This document shows, piece after piece, positions 25,234 through 33,081 of a DNA stretch of 47,075 nt. How positions within the stretch are numbered: position 1 is the stretch's first letter; the number at the start of each line of letters is the position of its first letter. A model generated the notes under the pieces. The model did not search any database. It worked only from the letters and a program-made list of their open reading frames with translations, and was not told the origin of the DNA. Source of the stretch: Promethearchaeota archaeon (GTDB lineage: Archaea > Asgardarchaeota > Lokiarchaeia > Sigynarchaeales > SOKP01); assembly GCA_030605085.1 (NCBI GenBank), contig JAUWBH010000021.1, positions 1-47,075 on the forward strand, written 5' to 3'. The position numbers were made by a program, and so were the translations under genes.

Positions 25234-26354
25234 CCAATTCCAGCGACAATGATCTTAGTCCCTTTTTCGGTTCTTTTTCGTATAGCCATTTTAATCTTTT
25301 CGACTATGTGGGGAACCGATTGCGTAATTGAACGCTTCATTGTAGTTATTGCGTCTTCTAGGTTTTGCTTACAAATTAATGCGTCTATGGGAATTGTTCG
25401 TTGAGTTGCACTGTTTTCAATATAGTGCTTTTCTACGCCTATTCCTCCGATTGCGGCCCCAACACCTATCGCTATTGACCCTGTTTTTTCTCCAGATAAC
25501 TTTAACCCTGCGTCTATCATTATTATACGCGAAATGGAATCTCCGTGTTTTTCAACCAGCGCTTTAATAGCTGTGCCTGGTTTACCTACAGTCCCTCCCG
25601 GTCCTTTTGCTCGAACAACATAGACCGTTCGCTCTTCGAAATTTACTTCCTGCATTATTGTATCTTTAGATATTTCTATGGCTTCTACATCGCCGTTGTT
25701 GGACAAGTCCCTAACCAGTTTACCTACAACCATAGGACCAAGAGCATCTCCAATAGGACTTCCTTCGCTAAATGCTTTAGTAGCATAGTAAAAGGCTTTA
25801 GCTAGAGCAAGTATTAAACCCATCTGCATTGCAATTTGCATTAGGAGAATCATCGATTTTGATTTTTTACCAAGAATTAAATAGTGCTTTATCAGACGAT
25901 AAATGAAATCAACCGCCATAGAAGCTTCAAGAAGGTTTTCTAAACTTTGCTTTGTAGGACTATCAGCATTAGGAGCCAACATTTCTACTTGTTCCTTAAA
26001 TCTATAATCCCTAACATCAATAAGATGGTCTATTTTGGGGACAATCCCATAAGGGTCTAAAGAAATGGGAATAATTGTTACAAAAGTTATAAAATCCTCA
26101 AGTTTTATAGCAAGATCTTTATCTGTTTCTTTTTTATCGGCATGCTTTTTAAAAGTTGTAAGCAAAATTTGTTTGCACTCGACATTCCAATTATTAATCT
26201 TTTCTAATCCCGCTGAAATTTGTCTCGCTGCTTTCCAAGATTGAATTCGTTGTCCGTAAAACATGGAAACAAAAATGAGCAAAAAAAACATCAAATTAAG
26301 AATTATAGAAATGGGATCTGTTTGCCGTTGACCAAATTGATATATATTGTACAT
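25209..26354 (-). CDS. DUF1512 family membrane-anchored protein
   Basis: The 381-residue protein starts with a single membrane segment (ILNLMFFLLIFVSMFYG, residues 18-35), followed by a helical region with a second hydrophobic stretch (about 165-190, ILLMQIAMQMGLILALAKAF). The C-terminal domain has KGPGGTVGKPGTAIKALV, MIDAGLKLSGEKTGSIAIG and VGAAIGGIGVEKH, ending in VAGIGNTIGIGV. This matches what I recall of archaeal DUF1512, a conserved family of unknown function. The Gly-rich loops suggest a nucleotide- or phosphate-binding fold (inference). Its 3' end is repeated at 20794 and 18101 in the same direction. Confidence 0.8.
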   Translation of the reverse strand: MYNIYQFGQRQTDPISIILNLMFFLLIFVSMFYGQRIQSWKAARQISAGLEKINNWNVECKQILLTTFKKHADKKETDKDLAIKLEDFITFVTIIPISLDPYGIVPKIDHLIDVRDYRFKEQVEMLAPNADSPTKQSLENLLEASMAVDFIYRLIKHYLILGKKSKSMILLMQIAMQMGLILALAKAFYYATKAFSEGSPIGDALGPMVVGKLVRDLSNNGDVEAIEISKDTIMQEVNFEERTVYVVRAKGPGGTVGKPGTAIKALVEKHGDSISRIIMIDAGLKLSGEKTGSIAIGVGAAIGGIGVEKHYIENSATQRTIPIDALICKQNLEDAITTMKRSITQSVPHIVEKIKMAIRKRTEKGTKIIVAGIGNTIGIGV

Positions 26355-26526
26355 TTTTCTCCGAATTTTTAAAATATGTTTGTAATTGAAATTATTTAGT
26401 TTAGATAATTTTAATATTTATTTATGCTTTTCTATTATTAAAGAATAAGATAATACTATTTTTCTAAGATTTAAGAAGACTCTAATTAAAGATAATGGTA
26501 AATAAGTGTTTAATCAAGGTGGTTAA

Positions 26527-26967
26527 GAAATTATCGAAGATGAAGATGACGATGAGGACATATTAAAAAAAGGTATCACATTCAAAGGCGCCATAAAAAA
26601 TATTTTAGTTGTTTCAATAATTCTGTCAGGAGCCTTGTTTATGTATTTAGGACCAAGTCCTGATCAAATGACAAATTTTATTATTGGGATTATGCTCATC
26701 TGTTTTGGAACTACATTGATGCAAATTCAAAAATCAACTCCGGAACCGTTACGGCAGACGTTAACAATCTTAATTTGTAGTCTATGTGGGTTGACAAAGG
26801 TTAGAAATTTCGAAACTGGAGACTTTGTTTTTGAAAAAAAAGATAATTGTACAAAATGTAATGATTCAATGGAAGTAAAGCAAATATATTCAGTAAAATT
26901 GAAAAGACCTACTGAACCGAGTAAGAAGGAAAAGAGAAAAAAACAAAAATCCAAGACCAAGAAATAA
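26527..26967 (+). CDS. Small membrane protein with zinc-ribbon-like Cys pairs, start unclear
   Basis: The frame is open from 26527 and reads an acidic stretch, KKGITFKGAIKNILVV, two membrane segments (VVSIILSGALFMYLG and FIIGIMLICFGTTLM), then ICSLCG and CTKC pairs about 30 residues apart, and a Lys-rich tail. The only standard start, TTG 26635, lies inside the first membrane segment, so the real start must be upstream. An ATG at 26495 in another frame (MVNKCLIKVVKK) would join after a one-base shift near 26525. The Cys pairs could form a cytoplasmic zinc ribbon. No family is recognised. It is in the same frame as the following PPAT gene. Confidence 0.55.
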   Translation, partial: EIIEDEDDDEDILKKGITFKGAIKNILVVSIILSGALFMYLGPSPDQMTNFIIGIMLICFGTTLMQIQKSTPEPLRQTLTILICSLCGLTKVRNFETGDFVFEKKDNCTKCNDSMEVKQIYSVKLKRPTEPSKKEKRKKQKSKTKK

Positions 26968-26994
26968 AATTCCAATCGTTTTTTTGATTTAATA

Positions 26995-27462
26995 ATCTAT
27001 CTAAAAATAGGTGTAATTCAGATTCTAAATTTATTAGGCTTAGGTGGCACATTTGACCACTTGCACGAAGGGCACAAGTATTTGATTAAAACTGCTTTAT
27101 CAATTTCTAAAAATATTGTTATAGGATTAACAACGAAAGATTTACTTGCAAGGAAAAAACTTTCTTCATTAATAGAGGATTACGAGACCAGAAAACATAA
27201 TCTTGAAAATTTTATAAGTTCTTTTACAGATATAAATCGCGTCAAAATAGTTAAATTAATTGATCGATATGGACCACCAATACACGAACCAGAATACGAT
27301 GGTCTAATAGCTAGCCAAGAAACCTATCCAGGTGCGTTAAATATAAACGAAATTAGGGAAAATAAAGGGTTTAAACCATTAATTATAATTATAATTCCAT
27401 TGCTTAAAGATAATGAAAATAAAAGAATAAGTTCCACATCAATCAGAGAAAATTTAAGCTAA
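26995..27462 (+). CDS. coaD: Archaeal phosphopantetheine adenylyltransferase, start uncertain
   Basis: This enzyme adds AMP from ATP to 4'-phosphopantetheine in CoA synthesis. The protein shows LGLGGTFDHLHEGHK, with the T/HxGH-type nucleotidyltransferase motif, then VIGLTTKDLLARKK, SQETYPGALNINEIR and an RISSTSIREN end, typical of the archaeal/eukaryal PPAT. The first standard start codon in frame is TTG 27061, which lies after the catalytic GGTFDH segment and cannot be right. The frame is open back to 26968 but has only ATA or ATT codons as possible starts (for example ATT 27016). The 5' boundary given is therefore approximate. Either a start codon was lost or misread, or a rare start is used. 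Confidence 0.8.
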   Translation: MYLKIGVIQILNLLGLGGTFDHLHEGHKYLIKTALSISKNIVIGLTTKDLLARKKLSSLIEDYETRKHNLENFISSFTDINRVKIVKLIDRYGPPIHEPEYDGLIASQETYPGALNINEIRENKGFKPLIIIIIPLLKDNENKRISSTSIRENLS

Positions 27463-27664
27463 CATATGAGTTACAATCTGTACAAACATAAATTAAATCT
27501 AAATCCACAACTACCTAAACCAAAAAATTTTTTAGTTAGGATTAATTTTATTTTTCAAATGAATACTTGAGTAGAGTAAATATGAACGATATAACGACGA
27601 TTAATATCAATCAATTACAACAATATCTATTTCAAGTTTCATTCTTCTTTAATTTCTTTATACT

Positions 27665-27704
27665 GCCAAGAGAATAATATATCAAATAGATTTTTTCTCT
27701 TGGC
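27665..27704. repeat. Inverted repeat with 9-bp arms
   Basis: GCCAAGAGA (27665-27673) is the exact inverse complement of TCTCTTGGC (27696-27704), with a 22-base loop ending in a T-run. It could be a terminator for coaD, an RNA element in a long pheS leader or a protein-binding site. Confidence 0.5.
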
Positions 27705-27813
27705 TGCGGATTTATTTATTCATATTCCAAAATATAATTCTTAACATAATATAATAAAAAAAATTATCCTAATTAAAGAAAGAGGGATTTTGAGCAATCT
27801 ACAAGCCAAAACA

Positions 27814-27821
27814 TTTAAATA
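27814..27821 (+). promoter_or_regulatory. Candidate TATA box for pheS
   Basis: TTTAAATA, an exact match to the archaeal TTTAWATA consensus with AAAAC just upstream, lies 51 bases before the ATG at 27872, leaving a leader of about 25-30 bases. Confidence 0.5.
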
Positions 27822-27871
27822 AGTTAAATATTTAGAAAAAATATAAGGATTAAAAAAAAGATATTCGTATT

Positions 27872-29407
27872 ATGACGATCAAACTTAGAGAAGAAGTAAT
27901 TTTTATTTTTAAGATTTTAAAGAAAAAGAGATCTCAATGTATCGCTTCAGATCTATCCAAGGAGTTAGATATTGATTATATAATACTCATGTCTGCAGTA
28001 AATGACCTAATAGACCAAGGTTTAGGAGGTTTTAGAGAGGAGGAGATATATCAGGTTTCATTAAACGATGAGGGAGAATCATATTTAAAAAACGGTCTGC
28101 CTGAGCGTCAATTACTTCAAATTCTATTAAATAATAACTTAAAAGAAATTGCAATAGAAGAACTACTAAGTAAATCAAATTTAGACGAAAAAATCTTCTA
28201 TATTGGAATCAATAATATGAAAAGAACCCGATGGATTGCGTTAAGCAAAGCTTCAGGTGAAAATAAAGTTTTTTTGGTTGTAGATTCTTTTCCCGAAACA
28301 GATTTAGAAAAATTTTTAAAGAAATTTGAAGGTAATAGGAAGTTTGATTATGCTACTTTATCTAAAAAAGAGATTATTCAATTTGAAATACTTAATAAAA
28401 GAAAATTAGTTATTAAAGATCGAAAAACCCAGAGAATTATTTTTTTAAGTGCAAAGGGAAAGAAAGTTAAAATTTCTGATATAAAAGAGCTAAAACAAGT
28501 AAGTAAAATTACATCCGAAATGTTAAGTAAAGGTACATGGAAAGATTATAATTTAAAACCTTTTGACGTTTCTAAACCGGGACCATTATTGAAAGCTGGT
28601 AAAATACATCCAATGATTAATTTAATAAATGAGATTCGAGAAATTTTCATTTCTTTGGGTTTTACGGAAATTAGGGGTCCAATCGTTGAGAGCGCTTTTT
28701 TCAATTTTGACGCTTTATTTCAACCGCAAGACCATCCAGCTAGAGAAATGCACGACACTTTTTATTTAAATAATCCAAAAGTTGCAAATTTACCTGAAAA
28801 AGAAAGAGTTCTTGCCGTTAAAGCAACCCACGAAAATGGTGGCGATTCGGGATCTCTTGGCTGGGGGTATCAATGGGACGAAAACATTGCCAAGAAAACA
28901 ATATTAAGGACACACACTACCGCAACGACAATTAGAAGATTAGCAGAATATTATAGAAATAACGATGTCCCACCTATTAAAGTTTTTTCCATTGATAGAA
29001 TTTTTCGAAACGAAAAAGTTGATAGGACTCATTTATGTGAATTCGTTCAAATCGAAGGGATAATTATCGGCGAGCGAGTTACTCTTTGCGACTTGATTGG
29101 AGTCATTAAAGAGTTTTATAGAAAGATGGGTTTTGAAAAAGTAATTACACGACCTGGATTTTTTCCTTATACGGAGCCAAGTATGGAAATTGTCGTTTAT
29201 TACGATAAATTAGGGGAGTGGATGGAAATGGGAGGGTCTGGTATATTCCGCCCAGAAGTAACTTATCCTTGGGGTATCAAAGATCCTATTCGGGTATTAG
29301 CGTGGGGTTTAGGTCTTGAGCGATTGGCTATGCTAAAATTTGGTCGTACAGATATAAGGGATCTATATATTAATCCAATTAAATGGTTAAGGCAACAATC
29401 GTATTAA
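27872..29407 (+). CDS. pheS: Phenylalanyl-tRNA synthetase alpha subunit
   Basis: The catalytic subunit of the alpha2-beta2 class II synthetase, 511 residues, typical of archaea. An N-terminal winged-helix/helical part (residues 1-about 200) precedes the core, which starts at GTWKDYNLKPFD and has GFTEIRGPIVESAFFNFDAL (motif 1 region), the motif 2 strand around IFRNEKVDRTHLCEFVQIEG, and motif 3 GLGLERLAMLKFGRTDIRD near the end. It binds ATP and phenylalanine. The gene leads an operon with pheT: 16 bases and a strong Shine-Dalgarno separate them. A phenylalanine-synthesis gene follows. Confidence 0.96.
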   Translation: MTIKLREEVIFIFKILKKKRSQCIASDLSKELDIDYIILMSAVNDLIDQGLGGFREEEIYQVSLNDEGESYLKNGLPERQLLQILLNNNLKEIAIEELLSKSNLDEKIFYIGINNMKRTRWIALSKASGENKVFLVVDSFPETDLEKFLKKFEGNRKFDYATLSKKEIIQFEILNKRKLVIKDRKTQRIIFLSAKGKKVKISDIKELKQVSKITSEMLSKGTWKDYNLKPFDVSKPGPLLKAGKIHPMINLINEIREIFISLGFTEIRGPIVESAFFNFDALFQPQDHPAREMHDTFYLNNPKVANLPEKERVLAVKATHENGGDSGSLGWGYQWDENIAKKTILRTHTTATTIRRLAEYYRNNDVPPIKVFSIDRIFRNEKVDRTHLCEFVQIEGIIIGERVTLCDLIGVIKEFYRKMGFEKVITRPGFFPYTEPSMEIVVYYDKLGEWMEMGGSGIFRPEVTYPWGIKDPIRVLAWGLGLERLAMLKFGRTDIRDLYINPIKWLRQQSY

Positions 29408-29414
29408 GGAGGAG
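29406..29414 (+). promoter_or_regulatory. Strong Shine-Dalgarno for pheT
   Basis: AAGGAGGAG overlaps the pheS stop codon and ends nine bases before the pheT ATG (29424). It indicates translational coupling within one message and fixes the pheT start. Confidence 0.75.
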
Positions 29415-29423
29415 AAGACTAAA

Positions 29424-31100
29424 ATGCCAACATTAGATTTAAAAATTGAAAGATTGGAACGATTAGTCGGACGAAAATTAGATATAAAGGAGTTAGAATA
29501 CGATTTACAGTGGATAAGTTTGGATTTAGAAGATGTAAATATAGAAGAACAAAAAATTAAAGTAGAGTATAATCCAAATAGACCCGATTTTTCAAGTCCA
29601 GAAGGTATTTCAAGAGCTTTAAAAGGATATTACGAGGTAGAGTTAGGTTTACCGAATTACGACATCACCCTTGGTAAAATTGTAATGAATGTTGATCCGA
29701 GCGTTAACAAAGTAAGACCGTATATAGTCTGTGGAGTAATTCGAAACATCGATTTAGACGAAGATGAAGTAGCAACATTAATGAGTATTCAAGAACAATT
29801 ACATTGGGCGGTAGGAAGAGATAGAAAGAAGGTAGCTATTGGAGTTCACGACTTGGATAAAATTATACCTCCTTATAGATATTTAGCTGTAAAACCGGAC
29901 GCTATAAGTTTCGTTCCTTTACATGGCGATGGATATTCAATGAACTTGGAAGAAATTTTATTATTGCACGAAAAAGGGATTGAATATGCACATATACTTG
30001 AAGGCAAAGAGGTATATCCTGTTTTACTGGATAGTAATGACGAAGTTATTTCGTTTCCTCCAATTATTAACGGTGTTCTCACGACAGTCACCGATGACAC
30101 TAAAAATTTATTCTTGGATTTAACCGGTACAGATTTTAAAGCAATCAACTTGGCTTTAAACATCTTGTCCACAATGCTTGCCGATACTGGTGCTCAAATA
30201 GAAAGTGTAAAAGTCAATTATAAGGGTGGCGAAGACATTATTACACCGAACTTAGAACCTAAAAAATGGGAAGTAGAAATTGGCTATGTAAATGATTACG
30301 TGGGATTGAACCTGACATCAAAGGAAATGATAAAATGTTTTCAAAAGATTCGATTGGATGCTAAAAAATCTAAAAAGTCAGGTTATTTAGATATATGGGT
30401 ACCGGCCTATCGAGGGGATATCATTCATCCTGTTGATTTTACCGAAGAATGTGCTATTGGATATGGCTATTTTAATTTGCCTTTAACGATTAGAGAAGGG
30501 TGTATTGGTGCGTATCATCCAATTCAAGTATTTGCCAATAAAATAAGAACCATAATGATCGGCGCAGGATATTTAGAAGTACTTAATTTCATTTTAGCCA
30601 ATTCAGAAAGACATTACAAATATATGAAACAAGAGTACGATATATCAAAACTAGTGCAGATTGCCAATCCTGTATCAAGAGAATACGATACAACAAGAAC
30701 AAATTTATTGCCTAAATTAATGGAAACAATATTTTTCAATAGATCAGAAGAAAAACCAATTAGAATCTTCGAAGTGGGTGATATTATTGAAATAGCTCCA
30801 GAAGAAGAGACAGGAGCCAAAAGAAAATTACATTTATCAGCAGCTACTTATCATGAAAATGCAGATTTTATTGAAATTAGAGGAACATTAGATTTTATTA
30901 TGACATCTTTGGGACTCTCTAATAATTTTGAAGTAAAAACTGGAAAGAATGCTACATATATTGATGGTCGTTATGGGGAAATCTTGTTAGACGGTACAAA
31001 GATAGGAGAAATAGGCGAAATTCATCCAGAAGTATTATTGAATTTTAAATTAGAGTTTCCAGCCTCCGCTTTAGAATTAAATTTACAAAAATTATTATAG
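29424..31100 (+). CDS. pheT: Phenylalanyl-tRNA synthetase beta subunit
   Basis: The 558-residue beta subunit is of the shorter archaeal/eukaryal kind, lacking the bacterial EMAP and anticodon-binding ends. Visible parts are EYNPNRPDFSSPEGISRALKG near residue 50, the B3/B4 editing region around residues 90-260, a B5 domain (GYVNDYVGLNLTSKEMIKCF), and the catalytic-like module with VDFTEECAIGYGYFNLP and SNPVSRE-type IANPVSREYDTTRTNLL. It holds tRNA-Phe and edits Tyr-tRNA. It is co-transcribed with pheS. Confidence 0.95.
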   Translation: MPTLDLKIERLERLVGRKLDIKELEYDLQWISLDLEDVNIEEQKIKVEYNPNRPDFSSPEGISRALKGYYEVELGLPNYDITLGKIVMNVDPSVNKVRPYIVCGVIRNIDLDEDEVATLMSIQEQLHWAVGRDRKKVAIGVHDLDKIIPPYRYLAVKPDAISFVPLHGDGYSMNLEEILLLHEKGIEYAHILEGKEVYPVLLDSNDEVISFPPIINGVLTTVTDDTKNLFLDLTGTDFKAINLALNILSTMLADTGAQIESVKVNYKGGEDIITPNLEPKKWEVEIGYVNDYVGLNLTSKEMIKCFQKIRLDAKKSKKSGYLDIWVPAYRGDIIHPVDFTEECAIGYGYFNLPLTIREGCIGAYHPIQVFANKIRTIMIGAGYLEVLNFILANSERHYKYMKQEYDISKLVQIANPVSREYDTTRTNLLPKLMETIFFNRSEEKPIRIFEVGDIIEIAPEEETGAKRKLHLSAATYHENADFIEIRGTLDFIMTSLGLSNNFEVKTGKNATYIDGRYGEILLDGTKIGEIGEIHPEVLLNFKLEFPASALELNLQKLL

Positions 31101-31141
31101 TTTTTTTATTAAAAAATATTTAATCGTAGAGTAAAAAGAAA

Positions 31142-32242
31142 ATGACTGAAAAAGACATAAATGAGAAGAAAATAAAAGATTATAGGGAGATTATCAACGA
31201 TATAGACCAAAAAATATTAGATCTATTAGGTAAACGCGGAGAAATTGCAATAAAAATTGGCGAAATAAAGAAAATCTTAAAATGGGAAGCATATCAGCCA
31301 CATCGCGAAAAAGAAATTATTGATCGAATTAAAGAGAAATCCAAGGTATTAATACCTGCTAGTGTTGAGGCAATATGGAAAGAGATAATGGGTGCTTGTA
31401 AAGTTATCCAAGGTTCTATTTTTAAAGTAGGATATTTAGGACCTCAAGGAACATTTACTCACCAAGCCGCATTAGAGTTTTTTTCTAAAGCAGGGACAGA
31501 ACATATTGATTGTAAAAACATTATTGAGATATTTGAAAGTATAGAGAAAGATATCATTGAGTTTGGAGTAATACCTATCGAAAATAGCCTTCAAGGAACT
31601 GTTAGAGAAACTTTGGATTTATTGATAGAAAAAAATCTAATAATTTATGGCGAAGTCGAACTTAGGATTGTTCAAAATTTAATTTCTCTAAATGAATCCA
31701 ATATTCCTGACATAAAGAATATTTATTCCCACCCTCAAGCCTTTGGGCAGACTAGAACATGGATAAAAGTAAATTTACCGTCAGCAACTTTAATAAATAC
31801 GAATTCCACAGCAGAAGCGGTTCAGAAGATTAAGGAGTTGAACGATAAATCCAATGCGGCAATAGGTACAGAATTTTCGAGCAAAATCTACGATTTAAGA
31901 ATTTTAAGTTCTAATATTGAGGATGATCCATCAAACCTTACGAGATTTTTAATTATTTCAAAAAAAGAAAACGAATTGAGAAAGGGAAGAGTAAGGACAT
32001 CTTTGGTTTATGTAACGAAACACGTTCCAGGAGCCTTGTATAGAGTTTTAAAAAACTTCTCAGATGCCAACATCAACCTTACGAAAATTGAATCTAGACC
32101 TCGGAGAAAAGGGCGTTGGGAATATATATTTCTCATGGACTTTGAAGGTGATAGAGATGATCCTAAAATAAGAAAAGTACTAAATAAGATGAATCAGGAT
32201 GTAATTTGGTACAAAATTCTAGGTTCTTATCCTATAATGTAA
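31142..32242 (+). CDS. pheA: Chorismate mutase-prephenate dehydratase
   Basis: This 366-residue bifunctional enzyme makes phenylpyruvate from chorismate. Residues about 10-90 are an AroQ chorismate mutase (INDIDQKILDLLGKRGEIAI and the YQPHREKEIIDRIKEK helix). The dehydratase starts at VGYLGPQGTFTHQAA (about residue 98) and has VIPIENSLQGTVRETLDLL and the NLTRFLIISK end motif with its catalytic Thr. A C-terminal ACT domain (LVYVTKHVPGALYRVLKNF, KIESRPRRKGRWEYIFLMD) binds phenylalanine for feedback control. It follows pheT by 41 bases, which places phenylalanine synthesis and charging together. Confidence 0.94.
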   Translation: MTEKDINEKKIKDYREIINDIDQKILDLLGKRGEIAIKIGEIKKILKWEAYQPHREKEIIDRIKEKSKVLIPASVEAIWKEIMGACKVIQGSIFKVGYLGPQGTFTHQAALEFFSKAGTEHIDCKNIIEIFESIEKDIIEFGVIPIENSLQGTVRETLDLLIEKNLIIYGEVELRIVQNLISLNESNIPDIKNIYSHPQAFGQTRTWIKVNLPSATLINTNSTAEAVQKIKELNDKSNAAIGTEFSSKIYDLRILSSNIEDDPSNLTRFLIISKKENELRKGRVRTSLVYVTKHVPGALYRVLKNFSDANINLTKIESRPRRKGRWEYIFLMDFEGDRDDPKIRKVLNKMNQDVIWYKILGSYPIM

Positions 32243-32344
32243 TAAAAATATAATATGTCAATCATTTTCTAATTTTTTACTAAAAATTTATTTATTTTAT
32301 TTTGTTTATTTTTTTAAAGTAAAGTATAAATTTTTAAAAAAAAG

Positions 32345-33061
32345 ATGCTTAACAAAGGAAGATTAAACGAACGAAAATTTGATGAAATTAGGGATACAAC
32401 GATTAAGAGAAATTATCTTAAATATCCAGAAGGTTCTGTGTTAATTACTCAAGGCAACACTAAGATTATTGTGACAGCTTCAGTTTTAGATTATGTCCCT
32501 AAATTTTTGGCAGATACGGGAACGGGATGGATTACTGCGGAATATGGTATGTTACCTAGGGCAACGCAAGTAAGAAACAATAGAAACAAGACTAAAGGAA
32601 GAACAATTGAGATTCAACGTTTAATAGGAAGATCAATTCGTGCTGCTTTTAATTACGAAAAATTAGGAGAGCGTACGATAAGAATAGATTGTGACGTTAT
32701 ACAAGCTGATGGTGGAACTCGATGTGCTTCAATAACAGGAGCGTTTGTAGCGGTATTTGATGCAATTAACTATCTCTATAATGAGGGATTTATTTACAAA
32801 TTTCCAAATTACAAATTAACAGCAGCAATATCATTAGGAATTTTAGACGGAGATATTTTATTAGATTTAGATTATTACGAAGATTCTAAAGTAGATGTTG
32901 ATTTCAACCTAGTAATGAACGATGATTTAGAATTTATCGAGATTCAAGGGACTGCAGAGGGAGCTCCCTTTTCTAAAGATAAATTAAACGATATTTTAGA
33001 AATAGGTCAAAAAGGAATTTTAGAATTAATGAAAATACAAAAAAAAGAATTGAATTTATAG
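32345..33061 (+). CDS. rph: RNase PH, bacterial type
   Basis: The 238-residue phosphorolytic exoribonuclease trims RNA 3' ends, such as those of pre-tRNA. Conserved parts are GSVLITQGNTKIIVTASV, TGWITAEYGMLPRAT, GRTIEIQRLIGRSIRA, IRIDCDVIQADGGTRCAS and ITGAF, with the metal-binding LDLDYYEDSKVDVDFN (the two Asp) near residue 180. The WxTAEYxMLPRAT and IQRLIGRS motifs are those of bacterial RNase PH, not of archaeal exosome Rrp41 or Rrp42. The length is standard. It stands 102 bases after pheA in the same direction. Confidence 0.92.
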   Translation: MLNKGRLNERKFDEIRDTTIKRNYLKYPEGSVLITQGNTKIIVTASVLDYVPKFLADTGTGWITAEYGMLPRATQVRNNRNKTKGRTIEIQRLIGRSIRAAFNYEKLGERTIRIDCDVIQADGGTRCASITGAFVAVFDAINYLYNEGFIYKFPNYKLTAAISLGILDGDILLDLDYYEDSKVDVDFNLVMNDDLEFIEIQGTAEGAPFSKDKLNDILEIGQKGILELMKIQKKELNL

Positions 33062-33081
33062 GTTACTGATATTTTTAACTA

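Larger units (their letters stand above)
27463..27871. other. Intergenic region before pheS
   Basis: These 409 bases contain a 9-bp inverted repeat (27665-27704) and a TATA box (27814-27821). No gene is visible. Confidence 0.45.
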
